Of a stretch of 25,728 bases of DNA, positions 1 to 11,319 are shown piece after piece. The translations under genes were made by a program, and so were the position numbers. The notes under the pieces are model-generated. The model did not search any database. It saw nothing but the letters and a program-made list of their open reading frames with translations, and was not told where the DNA came from. The stretch's first letter is position 1, and each line of letters starts with the position of its first letter. The stretch is from Chara braunii (Eukaryota > Streptophyta > Charophyceae > Charales > Characeae): contig BFEA01000201.1 in assembly GCA_003427395.1 (NCBI GenBank), positions 474,099-499,826 on the forward strand, given 5' to 3'.

Positions 1-113
1 CAAGGGATGACCCAGTCAGGGTTACTTTCTGGCCATGGATGACTCAATAGGAGTTGGATCCATTTAGGCAGGCCGAGTCAACAGCTAAGTACCGAATTAT
101 CACCCTTAGGGTG
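1..113. other. Unannotated left edge
   Basis: I see no gene, repeat or RNA here. The satellite-like sequence begins at about 114, so this is either the flank of the array or sequence inserted into it. Confidence 0.4.
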
Positions 114-2713
114 GATTGGAGGCTTTGAACTCGTGCTGGCTGCTACAGGGTTCCCGTAATAATAAGATGGAATGAACACACGTCCACATGAACAGGTGAT
201 TGACCGCGCATTGACGCGGTGGAAAATTTACGTGTTTACGCACGCATGCGTGGCATCTACGTGCCATGCTATCATCGGCAATGAATTTGGACAACGTGTC
301 AAGGGGTGAGTCATCTTCACTCGGCTTATTGAGAAGCCTATCGAAAGTCGAGCTTATTGAGGTCTGTCACGTCTGGCACGTGGAGACAACAATTTCATCT
401 TTAGACTGCGGAGATAGGAGGTGCTCGGAGGTATCAAAGGAGGATAGTCATATCTGTTGTTTATTGTACTGGGACGAGACCTGTTCGAAGGCAGATTCAC
501 TGAAAGATTGCATAGGGGACGCTCCCCGTTCTGGAAGTTCAATCTGGTTCTCTTTCATACTAATTGTTTGACCGCGCGTTGACTCAGTGGAAAATTCACG
601 TGTGTATGCACGAATGCCCTGCATCTACGTGACATGCTACCATCAACAAGCAATTTGGACAGCGTGTCAGAGGGGAGAGTCATCTTCATTGGGGATATGG
701 GCAGTCCCTCATTGGAGGCTTTGAACTCGCGCTGGCTGCTACAGGGTTCCCAAAATAATAAGATGGAATGGACGCACGTGCGCATGAACGGGTGAAAGAC
801 CGCGCGTTGACGCGGTGGAAAATTCACGTGTTCACGCACGCATGCGTGACATCTACGTGGCATGCTATCATCAACGAGGAGTCTGGATAACGTGTAAAGG
901 GGTGAGTCATCGTCACTGGGTTTATTGAGAATCCTATTGAAGGTTGAGTTTACTGAGGTCTACCACGTCAGGCAGGTGGAGACAACAATTTCATCTTCAG
1001 TCTACAAAGATAGGAGGTGCCAGGAAGTATCAGAGGTGGATAGTCATATCTGTTGTTTATAGTACTAGGATGAGACCTGTTCGAAGGCAGATTCCTTGGA
1101 AGATTGCATAGGGGATGATCCCCGGTCTGGAAGTTCAATCTGGTTCTCTTTCATACTAATTGTTTGACCGTGCGTTGACGCAGTGGAAAATTCAGGTGTG
1201 TACGCACGAATGCGGGGCATCTACGTGACATGCTATCATCAACAACGAATTTGGACAGCGTGTCAGGGGGAGAGTCATCTTCATTGGGGATATGGGCAGT
1301 CCCTCATTGGAGGCTTTGAACTCGCGTTGGCTGCTACAGGGTTCCCGTAATAATAAAATGGAATGAACGCATGTGCACATGAACATGTGATTGACAGCGT
1401 GTTGACGAGGTGGAAAATTCACGTGTTCATCCACGCATGCGTGACATCTACGTGACATGCTATCATCAACAAGGAATTTGGACAGCGTGTCAAGGGGTGA
1501 GTCATCTTCATTGGGGTTATTGAGAAGCCTATTGAAGGTTGAGTTTACTGAGGTCTGCCACGTCTGGCACGTGGAGACAACAATTTTATCTCCAGTCTCT
1601 GCGGAGATAGGAGGTGCCAAGCGGTATCAAAGGTGGATAGTCGTATCCGCTGCTTATCGTACTGGGACGAACCCTGTTCGAAGGCAGATTCGCTGGAAGA
1701 TTGCATAGGGGACGCTCCCCGGTCTGGAAGTTCAATCTGGTCTTCTTTCATACTAATTGTTTGACCGCGCGTTGACGCAGTGTAAAATTCATGTGTGTAC
1801 GCACGAATGCGGAGCATCTACGTGGCATGCTATCATCAACAAGGAATTTCGACAGCGTGTCAGGGGGAGAGTCATCTTCATTGGGGATATGGGCAGTCCG
1901 GCTTTGAACTCGCGCTGGCTGCTACAGGGTTCCCGTAATAATAAGATGGAATGGACGCACGTGCGTATGAACATGTGATTGACCACGCGTTGAGGAGGTG
2001 GAAAATTCAAGTATTCGTGCACGCATGCGTGATATCTACGTGGCATGCTATCATCAACAAGGAATTTGGACAGCGTGTCAAGGGTGAGTCATCTTCACTA
2101 GGGTTATTGAGAAGCCTATCGAAGGTTGAGTTTACTGAGATCTGCCATGTCAGGCGCGTGGAGACAACAATTTCATCTCCAGTCTCTGGGAAGCTAGGAC
2201 GTGCCAAGAGGTATCAGAGGTGGATAGTCATATTTGCCGCTTATAGTACTGGGACGAGACTTGTTCAAAGGCAAATTCGTTGAAAGATTGCATAGGGGAC
2301 ACTCCCCGGTCTGGAAGTTCTGGTTCTCTTTCATACAAATTATTTGACCGCGCGTTGATGCAGTGGAAAATCCACGTGTGTACGCACGAATGCGGGACAT
2401 CTACGTGGCATGCTATCATCAACAAGGAATTTGGACAGCGTGTCAGGGGGAGAGTCGTCTTCATTGGGGATATTGAGAAGTCTATCGAAGGGTGCGTTTA
2501 CTAAGGTCTGCCATGTCAGGCACGTGGAGACAACAGTTTCATCGCCAGTCTCTGCGAAGATAGGAGATGCCAAGAGGTAACAAAGGTGGATAGTCGTACT
2601 GTCTGCTGTTTATAGTGCTGGGACAAGATCTGTTTGAAGGCTGATTCGCTGGAAGAATGCATAGGGGACACTCATCGGTCTAACAATTTCAATCTGGTTC
2701 TCTTTCATAGTAA
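114..2713. repeat. Compound satellite, ~595-bp period, ~4.5 units
   Basis: Landmarks recur at near constant spacing. The sequence GTTCCCGTAATAATAAGATGG (or a close variant) is seen near 150, 747, 1341 and 1936. Each unit contains two related ~125-bp segments starting TTGACC. The alpha copies begin near 200, 796, 1391 and 1979 and the beta copies near 568, 1163, 1761 and 2344. Alpha is followed by a ~240-bp spacer (ATTGAGAAGCCTAT...), beta by a ~100-bp spacer that contains the GGAGGCTTTGAACTCG landmark. Units differ by scattered substitutions and small indels; the third lacks about 10 bp near 1898. ORFs of 60-140 codons occur on both strands, but their frames shift from unit to unit, so I read the array as non-coding. 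Confidence 0.93.
2344..2713. repeat. Terminal hybrid satellite unit
   Basis: The last beta segment (from 2344) runs at about 2470 straight into the spacer that normally follows alpha (ATTGAGAAG...), omitting the usual beta spacer. The copy then ends within the CTTTCATA motif at about 2710. It looks like the product of recombination between the two half-units at the distal edge of the array. Confidence 0.7.
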
Positions 2714-2847
2714 TTTATTCAAGGAAAGGTGGAAAGGTGGTCGTTGAACAGAGGGTTTGCCAACACAACAATGAGGGGGTTCTGAACTCACTACTCATCG
2801 ATTTGGGGAAAGAAGGTTAGACTCTCGTTTATTGGGATGGTATATTG

Positions 2848-2996
2848 AGGGAGAGAGAGAGAGTGAAGGAGAGTGAGTAAGAGTGAGAGAGAGAAAGAGA
2901 GAGAGAGAGGGAGAAAGAGAGGGATAGAGAAAAGAGAGTGTGTGAGAGGTAGGGAGTGAGAGTGGGGGAGTGAATATGGGAGAGAGAGATAGGACG
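2848..2996. repeat. GA-rich simple sequence
   Basis: Imperfect (GA)n/(GAGT)n tract. A Ser/Leu-rich ORF on the opposite strand is a translation of the repeat, not a gene. Confidence 0.9.
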
Positions 2997-3556
2997 AGAG
3001 TAGAAGTGGGAAAATCATAAAAGAGAAAGAAGAGTAACAGTGATGTTAGGAGTAAAGAAGTCCTGATTGCACAACTTGTATAGCATAGGGGTTTGACTCA
3101 ACATAGCAGATAAGCTACATTGGTCAAACCTCACTTTCTACTCCAACCCAATCAAGAAACAGTGAGCAGGCATTGAATATTTCAACTCCAACAGAAAGGT
3201 AGAATGATTGTGGGATTACTACAACAATTCTGATTGAAGAGGGCAGAAGATCTAGAGGAGAAAGGACGTGGAAGTTTGCAGAGGAGAGGAGGAGCATGCA
3301 AGTGGACATAGCGGGTTGGTCATCGTAATATCAGCGGAACGGCTCCATTACGGTGAATTCATCCATATTTCCTTCCCCACCAGCCTTTACCTATCCTTTC
3401 TCCCCATCTGAAAGAGGTGTCTCCCTCAGCCAAATAAAAAGGAAAAACGCTTAACTAATTACCAACAAATACAGAAAAGGTGTCTCATGAATTGAGCATT
3501 ATAATAACATTCGTTTTGTATTCGTTCCTTTTTTTGAGTTTCAAACTCCTTCGAAA
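2997..3556. other. No gene recognised
   Basis: AT-rich sequence with no ORF of note and no recognisable repeat. It could be the flank or the 5' untranslated part of LINE A. Confidence 0.35.
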
Positions 3557-3742
3557 ATGCCCAGGGTGGTTCATCATCAGCGAAGGCATAAGATGATTGA
3601 CTCAACTCTAATGTTTAGGGAAGCAATGCGTCACTTAGCCCCTAGACTTCAGATGCCATTCAAAACAATGGTGGCAGGTCGACAAAAACTCAATGAAGGA
3701 TATCCAAAAAAAGACAACAATGAAATGCAGATTGAGGATTAA
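3557..3742 (+). CDS. Short ORF of unknown function, upstream of LINE A ORF1
   Basis: This 61-codon ORF starts with ATG and is basic, with several His/Arg residues. It ends in a charged Lys/Asp/Glu-rich tail (KKDNNEMQIED), followed by a purine-rich tract. I recognise no domain. Its position about 0.5 kb before the first ORF1-like segment makes it a possible leader or amino-terminal piece of LINE A, but chance is an equally good explanation. Confidence 0.2.
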   Translation: MPRVVHHQRRHKMIDSTLMFREAMRHLAPRLQMPFKTMVAGRQKLNEGYPKKDNNEMQIED

Positions 3743-4264
3743 ATATTAACCACAAAAAAAGAAAAAAAAAGAAGAACAAAACACACAGTGTGCATGCAGG
3801 AAAGCATGTCGCGAAATGCCTCCGAGTCGGCCTTAGTACCCGTGAACAACACACCTCTTGTCTAAAAAGACGCAATGACTGCCCAGGCACAGGGGGGGTC
3901 ACTGATTGTGAACCCCCTATTTTGCCAGGCTCGGGGAACAAGGACGCAAGTAGACGAACAAAGTTCATCCCAGGAAAAAGGTTCCACGACAGCAGGAATC
4001 CTAGGTGAACCTTTAACTGTGGCTTCCGGATCGACATGCGTTGTTGGGGGACAAGGGCAGATGTTGGCACGAAACATAATAAAAAACCAATGTGAGGAAG
4101 GTGGGAAAGGAGAAAGAAAACAACAAGTAGCGAAAGAGGAAGGATGAAAGTTGGTTGTTGGAAGGGGTAGAGGGAGAGGATGGAGTTGGCAAGCAAGGAG
4201 AGGAAACAAAAGAGAAAAAGGAATGATAGGTGATTGAAAAAAAGACCCGAAGAAAGGAAGAGGG
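3743..4264. other. Purine-rich leader region of LINE A
   Basis: A-rich tract at 3751-3780, then overlapping short ORFs (3790-4008 and 3875-4147 on +) without recognisable domains. It may be 5' UTR or a decayed amino-terminal ORF1 region. Confidence 0.3.
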
Positions 4265-5567
4265 ATGATATTGGGACAGAATAATGAACGACTGGAGAAA
4301 AAAATTGTATTGCAAGGTTTTATTACTCCTTCCTCACCTTCTGCTCCCCCTCCCACAACCCTTCCAACAGATGGGCAACCAAAAGGTTCTCAGTCCCCAT
4401 GGATTCAATGCGTTAAGGGTCCCTTTCAGTCAAAGACGCTGGAAATCAAGAGGCAGGAATCTCTAACCCAACCTCTACCCATTCCCCTGGGCAGCCTCCC
4501 TACAACAAAAGTTTTTTTTCTGTCAAAATTCATAACAACATTAGAAGAAAAAAAAAATAGAATTAGGGGAAAAAGATCTATGGTTAAAACATATCCTACG
4601 CAGAAGTTGTCGGAAAGGGATACTATCTATCAGACATGCAAATAATTGGGTCTTTTATGAAGATGATGCGTATAAATCCACCAATGAGAAAATTAAGTGG
4701 ATTGGCAAAAGACAGACAACTCTCAACGTAAGCTATGAAGCGATGAATAATGACTTTCTGATTCAACCAGTATCGGCATCAATGTTCACAGTGTTGTCAC
4801 TGCACCAAGAGGACAAAAGGACTATTGATGACTAAAAAAAACTAAGATGCAACAGATCAGAGGTTCAAATTTATTCATGGGTGTCTCAAAAACAAGAACC
4901 AGATGAAAAACGGACATAGATGATGGAGAATTTCTATTGGGTGGAGTTCCGCCATATCCCAATAGCAATCCAGGCCGCATTCATCCAGGACTTTGGGGAA
5001 ATTCATGATGTGGTTTATTTCATAGACCCTCATGATGTGGTTGATTTCATAGACCCTTTTCCAGTTTTTGCAGCACGCATAAATAACTATTTGATGCTTG
5101 CTCTTAATCACCCAACTAATGTTCCTTTCAATTTGGATGATGTTATCCCCTACCACATAGGTGGGAGGGAATACCACATCCACACTGCTCACAAACTAAA
5201 GACCGTGGTGTTTTTGGTGTAAAATTATAGACACCTGAGTTCTGATGTAAACTGTGAACAGAAACCGCAGAAGAAGAAAAACAGAACTACAGATAGGCTA
5301 ATTAGGGACCCTTTTAAACAGTTCCTATTGAGAACAGTGGATGCTGGTTATGAGGGGTGGGTATACATTGAGAGTATCAGAAAATGTAACCCCTCAAAAG
5401 GATGGGCGTGGAAAAGAGAGGGAGAACCCAACTTAGATACAAAACCTCCCAATAGTTGGACCCCTCCAGAAATGACCAGTAAACTACCGGTTCATCTATC
5501 GCCTAGCCACGGGACACAAAGTAACACAGCCTCTGGTCTTGACTTGGGACCATCTGGTTCTTCATGA
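4265..5567 (+). pseudogene. LINE A ORF1, DUF4283-like part (broken)
   Basis: ORF1 of plant L1-clade LINEs encodes an RNA-binding gag-like protein. Here it survives in pieces: 4265-4645 (Pro-rich amino end), a +1 continuation at 4646-4833 (NWVFYEDDAYKST...), then 4836-5567 interrupted by stops, including TAA at 5220-5222. The segment WVEFRHIPIAIQAAFIQDFG (from about 4938), with the following ...ARINNYLMLAL... and YHIGGREYHI blocks, has the order and spacing of DUF4283 in plant LINE ORF1. Past the 5220 stop the frame stays open to a Lys-rich linker and a low-complexity tail. No clear CCHC knuckle survives. The identification rests on pattern only, not a database match. Confidence 0.55.
5004..5057 (+). 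repeat. 27-bp in-frame tandem duplication in ORF1
   Basis: CATGATGTGG... occurs at 5004-5030 and again at 5031-5057 with one difference. It encodes HDVVYFIDP then HDVVDFIDP, nine residues each, and does not shift the frame. Confidence 0.9.
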
Positions 5568-7143
5568 ACCCAGAGGAATCAGTGATGGGAGGACTGGGAG
5601 GGGCCAAATCTGAATCTTCCCCGAATCCGAAGGACCAAACGACAAACCAAAGGACAACTGGTACTCAAAGGACCCAGGGACTGCACCACGCATTCTCACT
5701 GATAAAGTATTGGACACATGTCTGGCCAACAAGAAGACGGTATGGAAACCAGTCACTCATGGACCACACCTGTCAGGTCCTCAACCACAAGATTACATAA
5801 ACAATACAGAAGCGAACTCGGCGAAAGGATCCTTTAATGAAACAATAGACTCAAATTCGGAAAGAGAGAATGATGAATAAAAAACTGAGGACTATGGAAA
5901 ATTGACAAGGAAAAAAATAAAAAGGAAGCAAATGGCGAATAAATTTGTAGAAGGTTCTTCTAAGGGAGACCGCACAGACAAAGGTCTAGTAAATGAACAA
6001 AGTGATGCAATGGACCTTCATCCTTTTCACACGGTCTTGGCCCGGTTCCAATGGAGGTGGACACTGCTGAAATGGAGGATGTAGAGATATTACAACTGTC
6101 TCCTTCAAACAGCCAAGAGGATAAAAAAATCATTCAACTCGCGGAATGGTTGCTGAAAAATCTGAAAACCAAATATGAAGAAGCTACAGAAGAATTTTGG
6201 GATGCGTCTTATGTTCGGTTAGTTGTTATGCTTACCAGTAGTCCTAGCCTCAATCAGGTGCTACACCATGACCTGCCTGAAGGGGCTCAATGGACTATAG
6301 TAAGTCAGAGGATGTTGGGTACCGTTCTCAAAAATTTTCAACCCCCACCAGTTGAGGAAAAGTCTGATAATCAGGGAGTCAGCACAACCTTGGTAGTAGT
6401 AGAGTCTGAAGGACCACCAAGCTCATTAGAGGATGGTGAGAATAAAGGAAGCTATGCTTATGAACAGATGGGGGAAAATAACAGTCATACTGTCATCACA
6501 GAGGACACATTGAAGAAGAAATTATTGGTCAACAAAAGTTCACTTCCCAGTAATTTGTGGTTTAAGAAAAGGAAGTGGATGATGGACCAATAGTCTCCTC
6601 CCCTCATAAGGAAGATGATAATAGGGACAAATCTGAGAAGAACAAGAATGAAGGGTCTCATGGTGTGAATTCCCTCTCATCTCAGTCAAATGGTGAGGGT
6701 GAACTGGGTAAAAGACAGAGAACCAGACATTTGCTAGAAAAAGATCATGCATTTAAGTCTCAAGTACAGAAGGGTAATTTGATCATCCCGGTTAGAAAGA
6801 AAGGAGGGAATGAGAAATTGGTCTATCTCCAATTCGACAGGATCAATATGGAGGGGTAACACCAAGAGGATGGACGACATACGATAAAACAGCCGGGGAC
6901 AAAAGTTTCAAAAGAGATTTGCATGACTTTCTCTCTAAACACTATGACCTGGGACCACAGGCGACTCTTACAGAAACAGGGGACCAAGCTAGAATGACTA
7001 AAAGAGACACCTATGTTAGATTTGAGGAGAACAAGGAGGCATACCTTCGATGGTTTTCCCATACTACTTTGTTGGAGCTTCAGCAGCTCAAAGTCAAGGC
7101 AAATGCAGTATGGAACATCTCTTATGTGTCTTCCTTCTTGTGA
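5564..7143 (+). pseudogene. LINE A ORF1, carboxy-terminal part (broken)
   Basis: Successive overlapping frames carry acidic, Ser/Glu/Lys-rich protein: 5564-5800, 5902-6084, 6051-6593 (longest, 180 codons, with a Leu/Glu-rich stretch EWLLKNLKTKYEEATEEFWD) and 6575-6859. At about 6857 a frameshift leads to GVTPRGWTTYDKTAGDKSFK and on through 6919-7143 (DLHDFLSKHYDLG...). The series is collinear on one strand just before the endonuclease, which is why I read it as the rest of ORF1 rather than separate genes. No catalytic domain is expected or seen. Confidence 0.45.
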
Positions 7144-7336
7144 TCTCTTCTACGTAGGGGCTTACTTACATCCTCTACCTCTCCTTTGGAGAATGAACCA
7201 TGATCTAGGTTGTAGTCAATTCCTTTTGCACGGATTGCAATAGGGTTCTTACATCTAGATATCAAGTTGATTTGAATGCAATACAGACCTTCTATGAGAA
7301 AAATCCTAGCTAGCAGAGGGTCACAAAAAAGAGGCA

Positions 7337-10205
7337 GATTTGGATTTACGATCCCTGAATGTTAATGGGTTGGCCTCAACAGATGCAGTCAAAAGGAGAA
7401 CCTTGGTTGAATAATTTAAAGAGGTAAGTGGACGCACATGGCCTGATCTCATCTGCATTCAGGAGACTCACCTCCTGGACAACCCAACTCCCCAAAGAGC
7501 TCACAAGTTGGCATGACCCTTTCAGAAATTCGCCGCTTATGCTCATCATAGTGGATCATCAGGGTGACTTTTTGGGTTCCACCAAATTCCCGAATGAAAA
7601 TAATTCACCGTGAAGCAGACAAGGTACATGGGCGTTAAATTTGGGCTATTATAATGTTAGAAATAAAACTTATAGGTGTCATGAATATTTATGTCCCAAA
7701 TGATGTAACTGAAATAAGACAATTTTTCAATGAGATATACAATAATATTCCCAAGGACATTCCTATAGTGATAGCAAGTGACTTTAATGTTGCCCCTGAT
7801 AGATGGTTGGATTGCTGGAAGATCCCCCTAACCCTGCCCGCCATATGTGGAAGAAGATAATTATTCAATAATTTTGTGAATCAATTTATTTTTTTTACTT
7901 GTATAGAAGGTTATTTCTTCAAGAGCGAATTTACACGTGCATCAAGAAATTGTGGTTCTCCCCATCAATCTAGATCAAGAATAGATCTAATAATGTTATC
8001 AAGTGACCTTGACAGAGCAATGATCGAAGCTAATATTTTCCCACAAAGTCTGTGGTCTGGAGCTGATCATAAAATGCGTGCAATCCTCTTGTCATTTCGT
8101 AAGAAACCTGATCAGGGTCGAGACTTTTACAAATTGAATACCTCACTTCGGGCCCAAAAAGGCTTTATGGACTTTTTTCAAGAAGTATGGGTATTCTGGC
8201 GTTCGACAATTGACAAACATGATATCTACATTTTATGGTTTAACAATAGGTTAGTATTCCTAACCAAAAAATATATTGAATATTCTAAACTAATGACCAA
8301 AGCTAAATTTGCTAAAGACATTGAAATTCAAGAACATATCTTAGACTATAAACGATATCATCCGTCAGAACTGAATGATCCAACCAAATTACAGTCATTG
8401 AAAAACCAACTATTATCCATTGCTCAATAGCTTTGTCAGGGGCACTTAATTAGAGGTAAATTAACTAAACATAAAACAGAAAGGCAAATGAAAGCTTTCT
8501 TTTTTGCCCGCACTCAAGTAAGAGCTAAAGGTCTACCATTGAGACCTTGCAAAACCCTAACATCCCCTACCAAGGAGATCCTACCACATCGGTTGGGAGT
8601 CTAAAATTCGCTTATGATTTTTTTAAGGACCTATTTACCTCCATGATTAATGATGTCAAAGATGATGAGGCTTTACAAAGCTTTTTAGCCCCGACGGAGC
8701 AGACACTAACACAACAGCAGGGAATGAAATTAGAAAAAACTGTCACAAAGAATGAAATCTGGATGACTCTGCTACAAATGGAGGAGGACAAAACACTTGG
8801 AGTTGATGGTCTCCCAAAGGAATTTTGAAAAACTATGTGGGCCTCTCTATCGGATGATCTAATGAAATTCTACAATTAAATCCAGGTGGAAGAACAAATG
8901 AGAGATATTGTTGGTCAGGGCATTCTCACACTCTTATATAAGAAAGGTGACAAATCCAACATTAGGAATAATAGGCCAATTACACTACTAAGTAGTACTA
9001 ACAGTGATTTATAAAATATTAGCCAAGGCTTTAACCAACAAACTCATCCCTGTAATGGCTGGTATTATTCACCCATCCCAGACAGGATTCCTTAAAGGAA
9101 GGAACATCCAGGACAATGCATTACTAATTAATGAAATGATAAAATTATCGAGGCAGAATAAACAGAATGCGGCTTTTATATTTATTGATTTTGAAAAAAC
9201 CTATGATCATGTTGATTGGAGATTCCAAGATGCTTGTCTGGAAAAATTGAACTTTGGACCAATCATTAGACGATAGCTACAAATTCTACATTCTAGCGTT
9301 ACCACTAGGGTACGGGTCAATGGGTTGCTTTCACCAGAGATTCGCCTGCAGAGATCGGTGAGACAGAGCGATCCACTAACTACTTTTTTATTTGTAATTA
9401 TCATGGAAGCTCTGGGAGCAAATCTCAGGATCAACCCTCACCTTAAAAGATTGCAAATTGCGGGGATCCCAGAAGACGCAGTACCAATGTGTTCCATGTT
9501 TGTTGATGACTTAACAATTATGATGGAGGCGTCCCCTCAGAATATGGAAGGAATTAAGGCACTCATGGATAAATTTTTATTACTTTCTGACATGGTTGTT
9601 AACTGGGGTAATAAGACATTGGGGTGGTGGATACATTCCCAAGGGTACAGACCACCTGAAATTCCGAGGGTCAAATGACTCCCCCAGGAAGCACCAATCA
9701 GAGTTTTGGGAATCATTATTACGACACAAGGTAAACATTATACTCATAATATCTGGATTTCAACACCTGCAATCGAAAAAATGAAAAAATTGAGGAACCA
9801 ATATACGTCTCTTTTTGGTAGAACCCTCATCTTGAATATTGTGGTTTTGACACATGTGGAGTACAAATCGGCATTATAGTCAATTGAAAAGAATTAATCC
9901 AAAGATCTTAAAAGACAGCTTCACGCCTTTTTGTGGAGAGAGGACCATGACACCCAAAATATCATTCCTAGAGTGGCCTGGGATACTCTCATCCAACCGA
10001 AAGCAAAAAGAGATATTGGATTACTGGATCCGCGTCTCCAGTGCCAAGCATTGAGACTCCAATGTATGAAACGACTTATAACTGGAAGAAATCTCCCATG
10101 ACAACCCTTGGTACTGGAGCAGATCATGAGACTAGCCCCACCATGGGGAATGCCGACGGGATTAGAAGGAGCTAGAAGACAGAGACAGACAAGACTGTCA
10201 ACAGA
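7337..10205 (+). pseudogene. LINE A ORF2: APE endonuclease and reverse transcriptase (broken)
   Basis: ORF2 of an L1-type LINE nicks target DNA and primes reverse transcription there. The endonuclease starts near 7337 (SLNVNGL, then ICIQETHLL), is cut by stops near 7409, 7512 and 7566, and resumes at 7654-7860 (NIYVPND and SDFN where GDFN is usual). At 7876-8430 come SRIDLIML and SGADHK (the family's SDH-type motif). The RT follows in pieces: 8547-8828 (KTLGVDGLPKEF), LTLLYKKGDKSNIR near 8930, 9004-9276 (SQTGFLKGRNIQDN and motif A FIDFEKTYDHVDW), and 9325-9678 (RQSDPLTTFLF for RQGCPL; FVDD at residues 59-62). Connection-domain pieces (AFLWREDHD, PRVAWDTLIQPKAKR) reach about 10.2 kb. The zf-RVT end and 3' UTR are absent. 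Confidence 0.88.
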
Positions 10206-10207
10206 AG

Positions 10208-11121
10208 ATGCACAACAGATTCAATCCGCAACTGCTCAGGATGCCACCCATGCCCAACCTTAGAATCGCTACTTGGAACATAAGGGGCCTAGGGGACTCC
10301 AAGCGCAAGGAAAAGAAATCTCACCTCAAAACATGGGTTCATGATCAGAGGGCGCAGATAGCCCTCCTACAACAAACGAAGCTCGGCGAGGCCAAGCTGC
10401 CACATGCCAATGCATGGTGGAAGGGGCCCCAGATATGGGTGCCAGCCAACGACACCAAGGAAGGATGCGCCATTTTGATCCACCGTAATCGGGAGGTTGA
10501 CCTTCTTTGGGATCAATGGGCATGGATACAGATCCGCCTGGGAACTGAATCCCGAATTATCATGAGTCATGACGGTGCACGTCCCGTTTGAGCCAACGGA
10601 GCGAAAACGTTTTATGGAGGAGCTCCCCGCTATTGTCCCGGAGGCAAACAATCTGATATTGGCAGGAGACTTCAACGTAATGTTGTCCCTTGGACTGGAC
10701 TCTCCAAATGTTGCCCCGAGGAAGACAGACGCCATAATGTTGTCGAACTTCATGACAGAGAAGGGCCTCACAGACGCCTTCCGAACTACGCATCCTACGA
10801 CCCCATAGCTATACATGGTTCTCCTCCCAGAGGCTTGGTGATAGACCACCGCCGAAGAGGAGACTTGATTTGATGCTGTCCAAGGGAACCCCCTGGAAGC
10901 ACTAACCACCATTGAGTGTACGATTGAGTCAATGTCTGACCACAGGCCTCTGGTCGCCTCCTTTGAGTTGGCGGACAACCGAGGACCAGCTGACCCGTGG
11001 ACCAGGCACCTTTCGACTCAGCACAGATCTCTTGAATTGCCAAGGGGTCACCGACTGGGCAACAACACACCGGAGGGACTGGCAATGGGCGAAGGGCGAC
11101 TTTCAGTCGGAGGAAGAGTGA
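10208..11121 (+). pseudogene. LINE B ORF2, endonuclease part (broken)
   Basis: The likely ORF2 start is the ATG at 10238 or 10250 (MPPMPNLRIATWNIRGLGDS), a typical beginning for plant LINE ORF2. ALLQQTKLGEAKLP (QETKL-type motif) and GCAILIHRNREVDLLWDQWAW follow. A frameshift near 10565 leads into 10569-10808, with LAGDFNVM (GDFN at residues 33-36). Another break follows the TAG near 10808. RRLDLMLSKGT and, in a different frame, SMSDHRPLVASFEL carry the last endonuclease motifs (SDH near 10935). FRLSTDLLNCQGVTDW then begins the linker to the RT. Frames are broken at least three times, so no active enzyme can be made. Confidence 0.85.
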
Positions 11122-11319
11122 CTTCAAGCAGGTTTCAGAATCGTTACCAGGGCACAGGACACGTTCTCCAGAATGCAGGCAGCAGGACGTAGACAACAAG
11201 AAGAAGAATGCAAGAAAATGATCGCATAGGCGGAAGCCGAACTGAAGAACGACCCGTTGACCGAACTCTATTGGCAACACAGGAGGGACATGTGACTTCA
11301 GAAACTGGAAGATTTACAA

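Larger units (their letters stand above)
3557..10205 (+). mobile_element. LINE A, L1-clade non-LTR retrotransposon, 3'-incomplete
   Basis: Contains ORF1- and ORF2-type regions in the expected order on one strand. The 5' boundary is uncertain (3557 is nominal). At the 3' side it is replaced directly by the start of LINE B ORF2 within about 10190-10244, with no poly(A). AT-rich codon use separates it from the GC-richer LINE B, while its RT and connection sequence is closest to LINE C in this window. Confidence 0.75.

Noticed and set aside
106-2573. Many 60-140 codon ORFs on both strands of the first 2.6 kb with similar proteins
   Set aside because: They are translations of satellite units; frames and stops change between units and there is no start or domain consistency.
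2791-3018. Ser/Leu-rich ORF on the minus strand
   Set aside because: Pure translation of the GA-rich tract.
10367-10978. 203-codon minus-strand ORF opposite the LINE B endonuclease
   Set aside because: It is a shadow of the plus-strand coding sequence; the plus frame carries the endonuclease motifs.
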